From: a virus
Strand: one strand, 5' to 3'
IMG/VR virus record: IMGVR_UViG_3300034073_004114
Span: 1 to 54,782 of that record
Length of the DNA: 54,782 nt
In this document: positions 31,896 to 40,402 of the stretch, in pieces
Layout: each line of letters opens with the position of its first letter
How positions within the stretch are numbered: position 1 is the first letter of the stretch
Program-made: the position numbers and the translations under genes
The notes under the pieces: generated by a model
Told to the model about the DNA's origin: nothing
What the model saw: the letters and a program-made list of their open reading frames with translations, nothing else
Database searches by the model: none

Positions 31896-34800
31896 ACTGT
31901 AAATGCTCTAAACCCTAAAATAGCAGGAGAGCCTAAATCTGTTGTGGTATATAAAACTGAACCCGTAGAATCAATTGTAAACGAGATGCCCACCTCATCT
32001 CCAATATAATCCTGACTCATTTCCCATAAAAAGCCTTTATATATTCCTCTTAAATTATATTGCGCTACCGATGAGCCTCTGACAATGGACATTTGGACTT
32101 CGAAACTACGACACAACAGCATATCGAAATATAAACCCACCACCTCACCAATACTGTCATTGGGTGCGGTAAAATAAGTAACTGGGATGTCACCTACATT
32201 AGATGCACTCACTTGCACATACGAAAGATTACCAGATGCGTCACTTACTAACGCTGAGTTACTGAGAGTTGCGACAGAAGGCGGTAAAGTTAGTGTGTAG
32301 CTAGCGGAAACAGAAGCGGGTGCTTTTATTTCAACGTGGTCAGTTCCCGGTGAAGCCTCTGTAAATTTAATGGAAGATTCATCATCTAGCGTAATATCAC
32401 CCGTTAATACCCCACCGGAGAGATCTAATTTCAATGCTAGAGCATCGAATACAGCATTCTGAGAAGGAGCTTTGTCTGTGACATCGTCGATTATTGTATC
32501 CTCGACTTTAGAGTCTACATAGTTTTTAGTGGCTGCATCTTGGGGGAAGGTTGGATCCACAACGTCAGTGATTTGGTTTGTCCCCATATTGAGGGCACCA
32601 AACATCGCGCGTGAACCACTAGCAAGCAAGTATTGCGTATGGTCATCATTAGCTAATCCACTAAGTAGGCTGTGTGTTGTTGCTTCACCAGCTGGGGTAT
32701 ATAATTGTGTACCTCTAAAATCAACGTAGTCAGCACCGTCGATTGAACGAGTTCTAGCTTTTGTTGGGTTGGTTACAACATTATATGAATCGGCAGTTTC
32801 AAATATAACGCTACCGACGGGCACAAATTCAGCAAAAGGTAAACCACTTAACGACGTGATTTCGGTAGAAGCAGCGTTTCTAGCGTCGGTGATATTCCCA
32901 TACTCAGCTATACCTTGTACACCTACAACCCCATTGTCCTTATCATTTGTCCCAAAAAAATGGACAAGAACGAATGAATTATTCCCAGCTTCAGCTAAAC
33001 TCCAGGAGGTTCCATCGAAATAGTTGTAAGCAATTCTACCTTCATCTAATCCAACGTATCCAGCAGACCCACTATAAATAAGAGGATAGCTGTCAGCAGC
33101 CTTTTTACGCCATAGTGAACCATCCCTATAAAGTATTGGTATTTCATTTTGTTGTGCTATCTCTATTAAGAGATCCTCGTCTCTAATTTTTCCTAAATCA
33201 GAAGTAAATTGTGCGTCAGCATCATCATCTCCCGTACCGTCGATTTGAAAATTATCCAAAGCTAGACCAGAAATAAACCTAGCTCCAAAGACAGTGTGGA
33301 GGTATGTGTGCGTAGCTCCATCCATCGTAAGGCCGTGACGCTCTTCCGCAAAATAAACGTGTGAATTTGTTTCATTATTCCAATAAACAATAGACACTAA
33401 CGCATTGTCTGAAAAAATTGAAGGATCAAAAATTGTATTGTCTACTAGAACACCGGATTCGTTGTAGTAGATGTAGTGGTTTCCAGAATCAGTGCTAATC
33501 TCAATTGACTCTTCTTCTTTGGTAAATTTTTGACCTTTAATATAAACATCAAAAGTTGTGCCGGTTGGAGTAATAGTTAGAACCCTTCCAACCAAGGAAA
33601 CGGATGAATCATCCCTGTTAGGGAATCCAGTGGGTTCTTTTGTGACCTGTGAAACTCCCGTAGTGAGGGCATCCACGTAAAACTTTGTCGCGGCGTCTTG
33701 TGGATCGACTGGATCGACCACATCCGTTATTTTATTTGTACCCATCGATAGGGGGGAATTTAACGTAGCCTCGTAACCCAGACCGACGAGAAAGTTTAAA
33801 TTTTTATCAGAACTCAATGTTATAGAAGAATATGAGGAGGGGTCTATTTTTAGATATCCACTGATTGATTCTGTTGAGATATTGTCAACGCCGTACAAGT
33901 CCAATCCATCGGGTCCGATGCCTGATGATTTATATTGTTCATCCGTACCGTATTCAACTGCAACTTGGTTAGTGCCTAAATATCCATAGGAATTGTTGTT
34001 TGCGGCTGCGTTTTCTTCCGCTACTGTTATCCCAAATTTAGTTAGTTCGGTATATTGGGTCTGGGATGTACTTGTATTGTTATACTCAATTTTAATTGTG
34101 TCTGCAGTTTGAGTTGAATTTGATGATTCATTGAGGGTAATAACTTGATTAGATTCAACGCCGGATGAACTAACATTTAATGTTGTTCCAGCCGCATCAT
34201 CGAATTGGACAGTGTGAGTATCCATGACAAGATCACCTGTCATAGATCGAGAACCATCAAGAGGTAATAAATCAGAGGTTGATTCATCTAGGCTAATACC
34301 GTCTGAACCACCATTGAGTATGATAACACCAAGTTGTCCTGGGGCCTTTAATTCCCAAGTATTTCTATCGGAAGAAACTTTAGAATAACCAGTGATAGAA
34401 CCGTCTTCTTCTACTTCAATTCCAGCGTTTCCCGCTGAATCAACAGCGCCACCATCATTAAGGGTGATTGTTTTATCTTGGACCAATAAGTCGGTGACGT
34501 TTTCGTAAAGAGTAGTACCCGCAATTGTAACTGTGCTACCAGAATTGCCAATGTTAATAGTAGTGGCGGTAACACCGATATCTAAAGTACCCGAAGTAGA
34601 ATCAATTCCATCCTGAGCGTCAATAGATCCTTCAACAATAATATCGTCGGCAAAAGTCTTATTTCCAGAAAAGATTTGGTCTGTTGTAGAAACGGCTCCG
34701 GGATTAGTTTCGTCAGCTGGTTGAAGAACTATTTTATCTTTTCTAATTGTTGGATCGGAGTCGTCCACTTCAAGGGAAAGACCATCAACATTAGGGGTAT

Positions 34801-35023
34801 CACCAAATGCACCTATAGACACACCCGTGTCATGCCATTTTTCTGGCGAGCCGCTCCATACGTAGATCTTTCCACTTTCTTGGACAGCTATTGCGTCCCC
34901 AATAATATTCCCTGAAATCGGAAGTTCAGCTTCGGTGGGAACAGATCCTTTCCATGTCACTGCACCTGCTGCGGGTATATTAATGAGTCCGCTGAATACT
35001 AATGGATTAAAAGATATACCCAT
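31892..35023 (-). CDS. Large tail fibre / tailspike-type protein
   Basis: The 1043-residue protein starts with a G-x-x-T-W-K-G-S-V-P-T-E-A-E-L-P attachment-type module like those in virion fibre proteins. It continues with beta-helix-like repeats (many D-G, I-G-N-S-G and T-I-N-I-type strands). Two repeats of the form D-V-V-D-P-x-x-P-Q-D-A-A-T-K-x-Y-V-D (about residues 425 and 830) mark module borders. The C-terminus (about 930-1043) is shared with the 161-residue protein at 42431-42916. It is probably a receptor-binding fibre. Confidence 0.7.
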   Translation of the reverse strand: MGISFNPLVFSGLINIPAAGAVTWKGSVPTEAELPISGNIIGDAIAVQESGKIYVWSGSPEKWHDTGVSIGAFGDTPNVDGLSLEVDDSDPTIRKDKIVLQPADETNPGAVSTTDQIFSGNKTFADDIIVEGSIDAQDGIDSTSGTLDIGVTATTINIGNSGSTVTIAGTTLYENVTDLLVQDKTITLNDGGAVDSAGNAGIEVEEDGSITGYSKVSSDRNTWELKAPGQLGVIILNGGSDGISLDESTSDLLPLDGSRSMTGDLVMDTHTVQFDDAAGTTLNVSSSGVESNQVITLNESSNSTQTADTIKIEYNNTSTSQTQYTELTKFGITVAEENAAANNNSYGYLGTNQVAVEYGTDEQYKSSGIGPDGLDLYGVDNISTESISGYLKIDPSSYSSITLSSDKNLNFLVGLGYEATLNSPLSMGTNKITDVVDPVDPQDAATKFYVDALTTGVSQVTKEPTGFPNRDDSSVSLVGRVLTITPTGTTFDVYIKGQKFTKEEESIEISTDSGNHYIYYNESGVLVDNTIFDPSIFSDNALVSIVYWNNETNSHVYFAEERHGLTMDGATHTYLHTVFGARFISGLALDNFQIDGTGDDDADAQFTSDLGKIRDEDLLIEIAQQNEIPILYRDGSLWRKKAADSYPLIYSGSAGYVGLDEGRIAYNYFDGTSWSLAEAGNNSFVLVHFFGTNDKDNGVVGVQGIAEYGNITDARNAASTEITSLSGLPFAEFVPVGSVIFETADSYNVVTNPTKARTRSIDGADYVDFRGTQLYTPAGEATTHSLLSGLANDDHTQYLLASGSRAMFGALNMGTNQITDVVDPTFPQDAATKNYVDSKVEDTIIDDVTDKAPSQNAVFDALALKLDLSGGVLTGDITLDDESSIKFTEASPGTDHVEIKAPASVSASYTLTLPPSVATLSNSALVSDASGNLSYVQVSASNVGDIPVTYFTAPNDSIGEVVGLYFDMLLCRSFEVQMSIVRGSSVAQYNLRGIYKGFLWEMSQDYIGDEVGISFTIDSTGSVLYTTTDLGSPAILGFRAFTV

Positions 35024-35033
35024 TGAGGTCTCC

Positions 35034-35291
35034 TTAAGCGATTCGTTCCACTGAAGCTAAATCTTGTTTAAGTGCGCTTGTATAAGTTATACGTAATTTA
35101 TATAAAAGAGTCGTGTTATCGTAGAAAGAATAATCTTCTTCTGTTGCTGAAAAATTCTCTTTTACGATTTTATGTCCAACCTTACCAACAATAAAACCAT
35201 CAACCGAGAGAGTTGAATTTACATCATTAAATGATCCCTGAATAGCTTGCTCATAATCTAACTTGGTGGGCTTTTTTGTTGTGATTGACAT
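35034..35291 (-). CDS. Small tail-associated protein
   Basis: The 85-residue protein is beta/alpha mixed. It begins with M-S-I-T-T-K-K-P-T-K and ends with a helix S-A-L-K-Q-D-L-A-S-V-E-R-I. It sits directly upstream of the large fibre, so it may be a fibre chaperone or attachment protein. Family not recognised. Confidence 0.5.
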   Translation of the reverse strand: MSITTKKPTKLDYEQAIQGSFNDVNSTLSVDGFIVGKVGHKIVKENFSATEEDYSFYDNTTLLYKLRITYTSALKQDLASVERIA

Positions 35292-35292
35292 T

Positions 35293-35454
35293 TTACTTAC
35301 CTTTTTTCATTGCTGCTTTTGTTTTGGAAAACTTAGATTTACCGGCTTTACTCAATGAAATAGCCACGGCTTGCTTTTGAGGATAGCCCTCTTTAATAAG
35401 TTGTTTAATGTTAGAACTTACTGTTTTATCACTACTTCCTTTTTTTAATGGCAT
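35293..35454 (-). CDS. DUF6496-like small phage protein (53 aa)
   Basis: The protein begins M-P-L-K-K-G-S-S and continues S-N-I-K-Q-L-I and [13 protein letters not shown]. This is a well-known small basic protein pattern in phages and giant viruses. The Lys-rich tail resembles the tails of other small genes in this arm. The function is unknown; it may bind nucleic acid. It starts immediately after the previous stop. Confidence 0.65.
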   Translation of the reverse strand: MPLKKGSSDKTVSSNIKQLIKEGYPQKQAVAISLSKAGKSKFSKTKAAMKKGK

Positions 35455-35455
35455 A

Positions 35456-35629
35456 TCATCCTCTAGTTCCAAAAACAGCAGCTTTAGTGCGGGGTATTTG
35501 AGAATCCCTAATTAGTTTTTTTAAATACTCTTCTTTAATTTTTGCTAATAATTCTTTTTCGGTTTGAACCCCACCATCCAAAGAATTCGAATCTACATCT
35601 TTAATTGAGAGAAGTTCTTCTAAAGTCAT
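35456..35629 (-). CDS. Small hypothetical protein (57 aa)
   Basis: The protein has mixed charge and a helical middle ([11 protein letters not shown]), and ends with [11 protein letters not shown]. Its ATG overlaps the stop of an alternative -1 frame upstream (TAATG). Family not recognised. Confidence 0.5.
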   Translation of the reverse strand: MTLEELLSIKDVDSNSLDGGVQTEKELLAKIKEEYLKKLIRDSQIPRTKAAVFGTRG

Positions 35630-35669
35630 TATTTAATTCTCTGCTTAATGAGATATTGTCTAGATTCAC

Positions 35670-35846
35670 TTATGGTGCAAATGTCGGCGAGCATGTTTTT
35701 GTGCCCTCTGTGTAACCACCTTGCTCTACAAGCATATCCACCATAGAACAAACTTCTTTTTCTTTACCAAGAAGAATAGTAAAATATTCTTTATTCTCTT
35801 TTACTTGTGAAGGTATTCCCTGCATAGAAGACATTACCATTTGCAT
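35670..35846 (-). CDS. Small hypothetical protein with an overlapping -1 frame
   Basis: The 58-residue reading frame starts at ATG 35846 and ends C-S-P-T-F-A-P before a TAA. A second open frame in the -1 register runs through its last 30 codons and on to a TAA that overlaps the next gene's ATG (35629-35631), so a frameshift product or a short coupled peptide (M-L-A-D-I-C) is possible. The start has no strong ribosome binding site. Confidence 0.45.
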   Translation of the reverse strand: MQMVMSSMQGIPSQVKENKEYFTILLGKEKEVCSMVDMLVEQGGYTEGTKTCSPTFAP

Positions 35847-35849
35847 TAC

Positions 35850-36056
35850 TTAGTTTATATTATACGCTCCATAAAGGGAAACGTATTTTTCGCCAGCCCG
35901 GTCATACTCACCTTGTAATGCTGCGTAAAAATCACCAAGGGCAGCGTGATCTTGAAAAAACAGCGAGCCCTTCACATTATGATGAGCGGCTTGATAAGCA
36001 ATCTGAAGCATACGAAGTTGAGCAACTAATTTTAAAAACAATTCTTGTGGATTCAT
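35850..36056 (-). CDS. Ferritin-like helical protein (68 aa)
   Basis: The protein is two amphipathic helices with H-H near residue 28. The second helix carries D-H and E-Y-D-R residues that resemble a ferritin/Dps-like half-bundle, as in phage DUF5856-type proteins. Residues for a full metal site are not all present, so activity is doubtful. It lies between small tail genes. Confidence 0.45.
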   Translation of the reverse strand: MNPQELFLKLVAQLRMLQIAYQAAHHNVKGSLFFQDHAALGDFYAALQGEYDRAGEKYVSLYGAYNIN

Positions 36057-36060
36057 ATTT

Positions 36061-36621
36061 TTAATCTCTTAATTTTTTAACAGTAAAAGTAGAAAGGTTA
36101 TAAACAGTCCCATCTCCACCAGTAGATCCAATAACTGCTGGCCTTATTTGTACCCCAGCATTTAAATACTTACTTGTTATATGCGTAATAGAAACTCGGT
36201 GAAAGTGAAGAGCAGAAGCAGCACTGGACTGACCGGGCATGTTTTCTATAAAGACAGAAATTGGGAAATTCACTGCATTAGCTTGAGGGTCACCAACGTT
36301 AGTGGAGACAGTGACACAAAATGTTGCTTCATAATAACCAGCAGATGGCGTCGTGAAAATTCCAGTGGACGGATTGTACGCTCCGGTTGGATCCGCTTCT
36401 TCAATATTACATATTGGATAAATGGTATCATCGGCTTGTACAAGGAGATTACCTGCGGTTCTTCTTGCCGAGCACATTGGTATGGCAACGCTTTGTGCTG
36501 TTGTAGCAGTTGTAGCAGTAGTGGCTGTTGTAGCGGTGTCGGCTGTATCAGCAGAAGCAGCCTCAGCAACTTTACCAGCTGCGTCAATTGAAAGTTTTTG
36601 TTGGTTTTTAACAAATGACAT
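36061..36621 (-). CDS. Modular tail protein with C1q-like C-terminal domain
   Basis: The 186-residue protein starts M-S-F-V-K-N-Q-Q-K-L-S-I, an N-terminal tag shared with 36930-37472 and 40402-40776. A Thr-Ala repeat follows (T-A-T-T, about residues 24-42). The C-terminal 130 residues form a jelly-roll like TNF/C1q heads (T-G-I-F-T-T-P-S-A-G-Y-Y pattern), typical of phage receptor-binding tips. It probably attaches to a common tail site through its tag. Confidence 0.6.
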   Translation of the reverse strand: MSFVKNQQKLSIDAAGKVAEAASADTADTATTATTATTATTAQSVAIPMCSARRTAGNLLVQADDTIYPICNIEEADPTGAYNPSTGIFTTPSAGYYEATFCVTVSTNVGDPQANAVNFPISVFIENMPGQSSAASALHFHRVSITHITSKYLNAGVQIRPAVIGSTGGDGTVYNLSTFTVKKLRD

Positions 36622-36629
36622 ATTAATTC

Positions 36630-36917
36630 CTATAGAATGTAAAAGTTTGTACCAGAGCCAATAATTGTTAGAGAGGCATTCTGTAATGCTAGAACCTTTG
36701 TTGCATCACCGTCAATAACTCCACTTGTTGTTGCAATTGTCACCGCATTTGCACTAGAGTCTACTTTCTTGATGTCAAAATACTTCCCAATGACAGACGC
36801 AGGGAGGGTTATTGTTAATGGACCACTTGTTGCATCCACTAGAACAACACTATCAATGTTAGATAGAGTTTTGTTTGTTGTATATGTATTTACTACTCTG
36901 TTTATTGTGTATGCCAT
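36630..36917 (-). CDS. Stand-alone beta module of tail proteins
   Basis: The 95-residue protein consists of one beta module: V-V-L-V-D-A-T-S-G-P, T-I-T-L-P, Y-F-D-I-K-K-V-D, then I-D-G-D and a final L-T-I-I-G-S. Copies occur as the C-terminus of 37481-37963 and of 40785-42422. It may act as a separate tip or trimer domain for the tail fibres. Confidence 0.6.
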   Translation of the reverse strand: MAYTINRVVNTYTTNKTLSNIDSVVLVDATSGPLTITLPASVIGKYFDIKKVDSSANAVTIATTSGVIDGDATKVLALQNASLTIIGSGTNFYIL

Positions 36918-36929
36918 TGGTTAATCCTT

Positions 36930-37472
36930 TTAAAATTCTAAACAATGAAAAGCCGCTCGACACGACCAGCCAACCGCATCTCCACTAGTTGATATGATTG
37001 CTCTATAGGTGTGAGTACCAGACGGTGGATAATCAAACATAAAATGAGATGAAGTTGGGTGTGCAAACAATCCATCGCCAGCATCCTCGAAATTAGAATA
37101 GGCAATACGAACTCCATTTCTATAAAATTCAACAAGCATATCTCTCGGTGGGGAAGAGCTGTTGTACATTGTTCCATCGTTTGTGTTGGCGGTGCCTTGG
37201 GATAGAATACCTAAAAAAACTGGCCTATTTCCTGTCACGGTCAATACTAAATCAATTGTTTTGGTTCCAATACCACCGTTGATAGTTTCCCCCATTAAAA
37301 AATCACTTTTAACCTTATTAGCGACAGCTAATTTCGCCGTTGTAACTGCCCCTGCCGCTAATTTTGCTGTTGTAATTGAACCGTCTGCTGGTACGGTGGG
37401 TGGAACATTAGTTGCGTCTATAATACCAGATGAATTGATTGTTAATTTTTCTTGATTTGGAACGTAGCTCAT
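36930..37472 (-). CDS. Modular tail protein with N-terminal tag and beta-sandwich C-terminus
   Basis: The 180-residue protein starts M-S-Y-V-P-N-Q-E-K-L-T-I, the shared tag. A short Ala/Thr repeat (T-T-A-K-L-A, about residues 35-50) acts as a linker. The C-terminal part is a beta-sandwich of about 120 residues with G-T-H-T-Y-R-A and no enzyme motif. A receptor-binding or decoration role is likely. Confidence 0.6.
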   Translation of the reverse strand: MSYVPNQEKLTINSSGIIDATNVPPTVPADGSITTAKLAAGAVTTAKLAVANKVKSDFLMGETINGGIGTKTIDLVLTVTGNRPVFLGILSQGTANTNDGTMYNSSSPPRDMLVEFYRNGVRIAYSNFEDAGDGLFAHPTSSHFMFDYPPSGTHTYRAIISTSGDAVGWSCRAAFHCLEF

Positions 37473-37480
37473 ATATCACC

Positions 37481-37963
37481 TTAAATTAAAATAAAATCTG
37501 ATCCATCACCGATTATTGTGAGAGATGAATAAGCAAAATCCAATGTCACAGAAGGATCACCGTCAATTGTTTGAGTTGGATGTAGTATTGTTACAACGTT
37601 TGCAGATGTATCTATTTTCTTTATGTCGAAGTATTTACCACTGATCGAATCTGGCAATGTGATTGTTACTGGACCACTTGTTGCATCCACCAAAACAACA
37701 CTATCGAGATTTGTTATAGTGGTGTTAACGCTGTAGACGTTTAACATTCTATCTGTGGATGATCCCGCACCACCGAGAATAGCCCACTTACCATCTGAGA
37801 AGTCGTTTGGGAAAGAAATGCTTGAGGTGTGATCAATCAATGCGACATAGAGGGAGTAGTTGTAAAGCACTACTTGATTGAGGATGTAGCTCTGTCCACT
37901 AGCCCATACAGTGGCTAGTTCTTGGCTAGATGTAAAATGTTGTAAGGTTCTGTTAAATGCCAT
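37481..37963 (-). CDS. Modular tail protein with C-terminal beta module
   Basis: The 160-residue protein has a Trp/Tyr-rich N-terminal half (W-A-S-G-Q-S-Y, N-Y-S-L-Y-V-A), like a carbohydrate-binding module, and a C-terminal half that matches the beta module of 36630-36917. It starts within the end of the methyltransferase gene in another frame. A virion component is likely. Confidence 0.6.
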   Translation of the reverse strand: MAFNRTLQHFTSSQELATVWASGQSYILNQVVLYNYSLYVALIDHTSSISFPNDFSDGKWAILGGAGSSTDRMLNVYSVNTTITNLDSVVLVDATSGPVTITLPDSISGKYFDIKKIDTSANVVTILHPTQTIDGDPSVTLDFAYSSLTIIGDGSDFILI

Positions 37964-38627
37964 ATTGACCTTCTATAAATATTATTTTAAGTTCAGAATT
38001 CTTAGCGTTTATAGTTTCTACAGAGGCTTCTATCCCACTATTTGATAGTTGTTCAATTATTTCTTCTTTTGTAAAGGCAGCTTTTAAAGAAGCCCTAAAA
38101 TCTCCTTTAAACAACTCACCGGCATCCTTAGCGTGGATTTCTATTATTTGATCTATCTTTAAGTCATCTTCTTCCCTGAGTAAATCTAAAATAAAAAATT
38201 TACTATTTGGTAAACATGCCTTTTTAAGTGTATTCCACAACACAGTAGGATTTTGCAATTGATGTAGAGTGTTAACACATATGAAAAAATTATATTTTTT
38301 TTCTATCTCTGTGTTTTCCTCAATTAAAACTTCTTTTAAGTTAATTTTATCCTCTACATTATTTAATGAGATAACAGCTTTCGCTAATTTATTCATTTCA
38401 CGAGAAGCTTCGTATGCGTCTATACTTACTAAATTTTGAGAAGATGCGATTTTACTTTCATATTCACAGGTTCCAGAACCAAAGCTGAAAATAGTAAGCT
38501 GATTATCTTTAAAATGATGATTTATTTTATTGTAAAAAAAATCAATAAGATTAATTTTATTAAACTTTAAATATTGTAAGCATTGTTCTGGATCATCCAT
38601 AATTTCTTTTTCTATAAGCCTACTCAT
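37953..38627 (-). CDS. Class I SAM-dependent methyltransferase
   Basis: The 224-residue protein has motif I as F-S-F-G-S-G-T-C-E-Y-E (about residues 44-54), an acidic motif II region (S-I-D-A-Y-E-A) and a later F-F-I-C-V-N-T-L (motif IV region). It overlaps the cupin-like gene at 38620 and the tail gene at 37963, and sits amid tail-fibre genes. Its substrate is unknown: it could modify a virion protein or a host surface sugar. It is an unusual gene to find between fibre genes. Confidence 0.65.
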   Translation of the reverse strand: MSRLIEKEIMDDPEQCLQYLKFNKINLIDFFYNKINHHFKDNQLTIFSFGSGTCEYESKIASSQNLVSIDAYEASREMNKLAKAVISLNNVEDKINLKEVLIEENTEIEKKYNFFICVNTLHQLQNPTVLWNTLKKACLPNSKFFILDLLREEDDLKIDQIIEIHAKDAGELFKGDFRASLKAAFTKEEIIEQLSNSGIEASVETINAKNSELKIIFIEGQYGI

Positions 38628-39174
38628 TTTTATAATCCTTAATATAATCCATTGTTTTAGTTACATCAGCGTAGTCTTCTAGTATTAATGCGTTTGGACT
38701 GAATCTTTTTATAATCTCACGATGCTTAGGCCCGACGGTCCGACCTCTCCATCTCGCAGCTACGGTACTCGGTGTTAAATCTTCATCCCACTTCTGTATT
38801 GCTAATAGAAAAAACCCATTTTTTTCAAACTCCACCCTAAATCCCGCGCCGTGTGATTCGTTTTTTCTTAGTACTTCTGACAATAGAATTTTATCATCAA
38901 CAACCCTAGCCTTAATCACTTCTACACCTGGATGTTCGTGCAATGGAACTAAAGGACTCGGGTGAATTAAATATGTTTCAACTTGAAATTGTTTATGTCT
39001 AAAAATACAAACAGCCGTTGCATCGTCTGATAGAAAAACTTCATGATCAATAGGTAATCGAATTGGTAATCCATTGGCCACATACCAATCAGCAAAAGAC
39101 TCAATGCTCTCCCAATTTTCTGGGATGATAAGAGCATTTAATTCTACTGTTTTTCTTTTTGGTAGGGTTAGCAT
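38620..39174 (-). CDS. Cupin-fold protein
   Basis: The 184-residue protein has a cupin-like metal motif H-E-H-P-G-V-E-V-I (about residues 77-85) with further H-G-A-G-F (about 105-109). This matches a small metal-binding beta-barrel used by oxygenases, isomerases or sugar-binding proteins. It overlaps the methyltransferase by 8 nt. A conserved-looking W-R-G-R-T-V-G-P-K-H stretch follows. Function is unknown; pairing with a methyltransferase suggests a two-step modification. Confidence 0.55.
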   Translation of the reverse strand: MLTLPKRKTVELNALIIPENWESIESFADWYVANGLPIRLPIDHEVFLSDDATAVCIFRHKQFQVETYLIHPSPLVPLHEHPGVEVIKARVVDDKILLSEVLRKNESHGAGFRVEFEKNGFFLLAIQKWDEDLTPSTVAARWRGRTVGPKHREIIKRFSPNALILEDYADVTKTMDYIKDYKNE

Positions 39175-39185
39175 AATTATAAAAT

Positions 39186-39431
39186 TTATTCTAATTTTTT
39201 CATTAATTCTTCTAAATATTCATCATGTAATTTAGAAAGTTCTTCTCTAGATGGAGCTGTTATTTTAACTGTATCATTTTCTATGATTTTTTCTGATATG
39301 GTGTGACCTTGTGTAGTGGTTAAGTATAATTCCAAACACGTTGAAACTAGATAATTTTTAGCCGATTCAATGTCGTCAAATTCAACATTCATTCCATTCA
39401 AGGGGTTATAAACAATATAAACTTTATCCAT
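39186..39431 (-). CDS. Hypothetical small protein
   Basis: The 81-residue protein has mixed alpha/beta composition, with E-L-Y-L-T-T-T-Q in the middle and a helical C-terminus (L-H-D-E-Y-L-E-E-L). It sits between the cupin-like gene and the glycine-rich protein. No family recognised. Confidence 0.5.
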   Translation of the reverse strand: MDKVYIVYNPLNGMNVEFDDIESAKNYLVSTCLELYLTTTQGHTISEKIIENDTVKITAPSREELSKLHDEYLEELMKKLE

Positions 39432-39445
39432 TTATAAATTCCTCA

Positions 39446-40402
39446 TTATGTTGGTGAAGTTGGACCCAATAGGGTTCCTTGTGGGGAAAAGGTAATAAAA
39501 TTTGTACCTTTTACTGAATTACCAGCAGCGCCGCCAGCGCCACCTGCACCAGCTACTGTTGAGGCTGCAGCGCCACCAGCGGAGCCTGGGGATCCACCAA
39601 GTCCACCGTTCCCCACCCCAGAGCTAATAGTGGTTTCACCTTCAGCGGTAAAATTCGTTTTTAACACAGTGAATCTACCATTACTGAAGAACAAGGCACC
39701 GGTAAGCCCCCACTCTACTTCCTGGTTTATGGGGGGGAGATACTCCGGCCCCCCTCCTTGCCCAGCCCCACCCGCAACTAAAACGTCAATATTGGGGAAG
39801 TATGCTCCAGAGATTTGTTTTATTTCACATCTATCATTTCCACCACTACCGCCACCACCTGCAATTGTCCCAAAATTTTCAAGCCTACAAGGGGTTTGAA
39901 TCAGCAAAGCCGCGCCTCCGGGTAAACCATTTATATTGGTTTGGGAAAATGTAGCAGCGTCATACGTTGCGGGTGAAGTAAACCTATTATACCTAGAAGG
40001 AGCACCTCTACCATAGATCGCCCCATAAGTTCTTAGCGTTATTCCCCAAATATAAGAACCGCTTACTGTAATAGCCGCGTTACTAGTTGAACTTGCACTA
40101 GCATTTATAACAGTTATTATTGGTCTCGCTACCCCATTCCATCCAAAAAGCAATTGACCGCTGCCAGTACCAGTAACAGCATTTACTACATTAGAAAAAG
40201 AAACATCAAATGTCGATGATTTGGATCGGGCTTCAGATATTTTTATCTCAGTATTACTAGATGGATTTGTTTGTGTTTTTAATAGTCTTCTAACATTTAA
40301 TGTATTTAAAGAGATAGGTGAAGTAGTCGATCTGGATTCAATTTTAGACAGTTCGTTATTTAATTGACTAAAAGAAATAGGTCCAGAAGCAGGGAGAGCC
40401 AT
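39446..40402 (-). CDS. Glycine-rich tail protein
   Basis: The 318-residue protein opens with A-L-P-A-S-G-P-I-S-F-S-Q-L-N, a common tail attachment start in phages. A beta-rich middle follows, then Gly-rich segments (G-G-G-G-S-G-G and G-A-G-G-A-G-G-A-A) that suggest a glycine-rich adhesin like those of T-even type phages. It would bind a host receptor by its loops. The start overlaps the stop of the next upstream gene by one base. Confidence 0.6.
   Translation of the reverse strand: MALPASGPISFSQLNNELSKIESRSTTSPISLNTLNVRRLLKTQTNPSSNTEIKISEARSKSSTFDVSFSNVVNAVTGTGSGQLLFGWNGVARPIITVINASASSTSNAAITVSGSYIWGITLRTYGAIYGRGAPSRYNRFTSPATYDAATFSQTNINGLPGGAALLIQTPCRLENFGTIAGGGGSGGNDRCEIKQISGAYFPNIDVLVAGGAGQGGGPEYLPPINQEVEWGLTGALFFSNGRFTVLKTNFTAEGETTISSGVGNGGLGGSPGSAGGAAASTVAGAGGAGGAAGNSVKGTNFITFSPQGTLLGPTSPT

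Noticed and set aside
38041-38060. A GAACAACTATC sequence like the late-promoter core
   Set aside because: It is inside the methyltransferase coding region, lacks the upstream TTA and has no gene start nearby, so it is probably chance.
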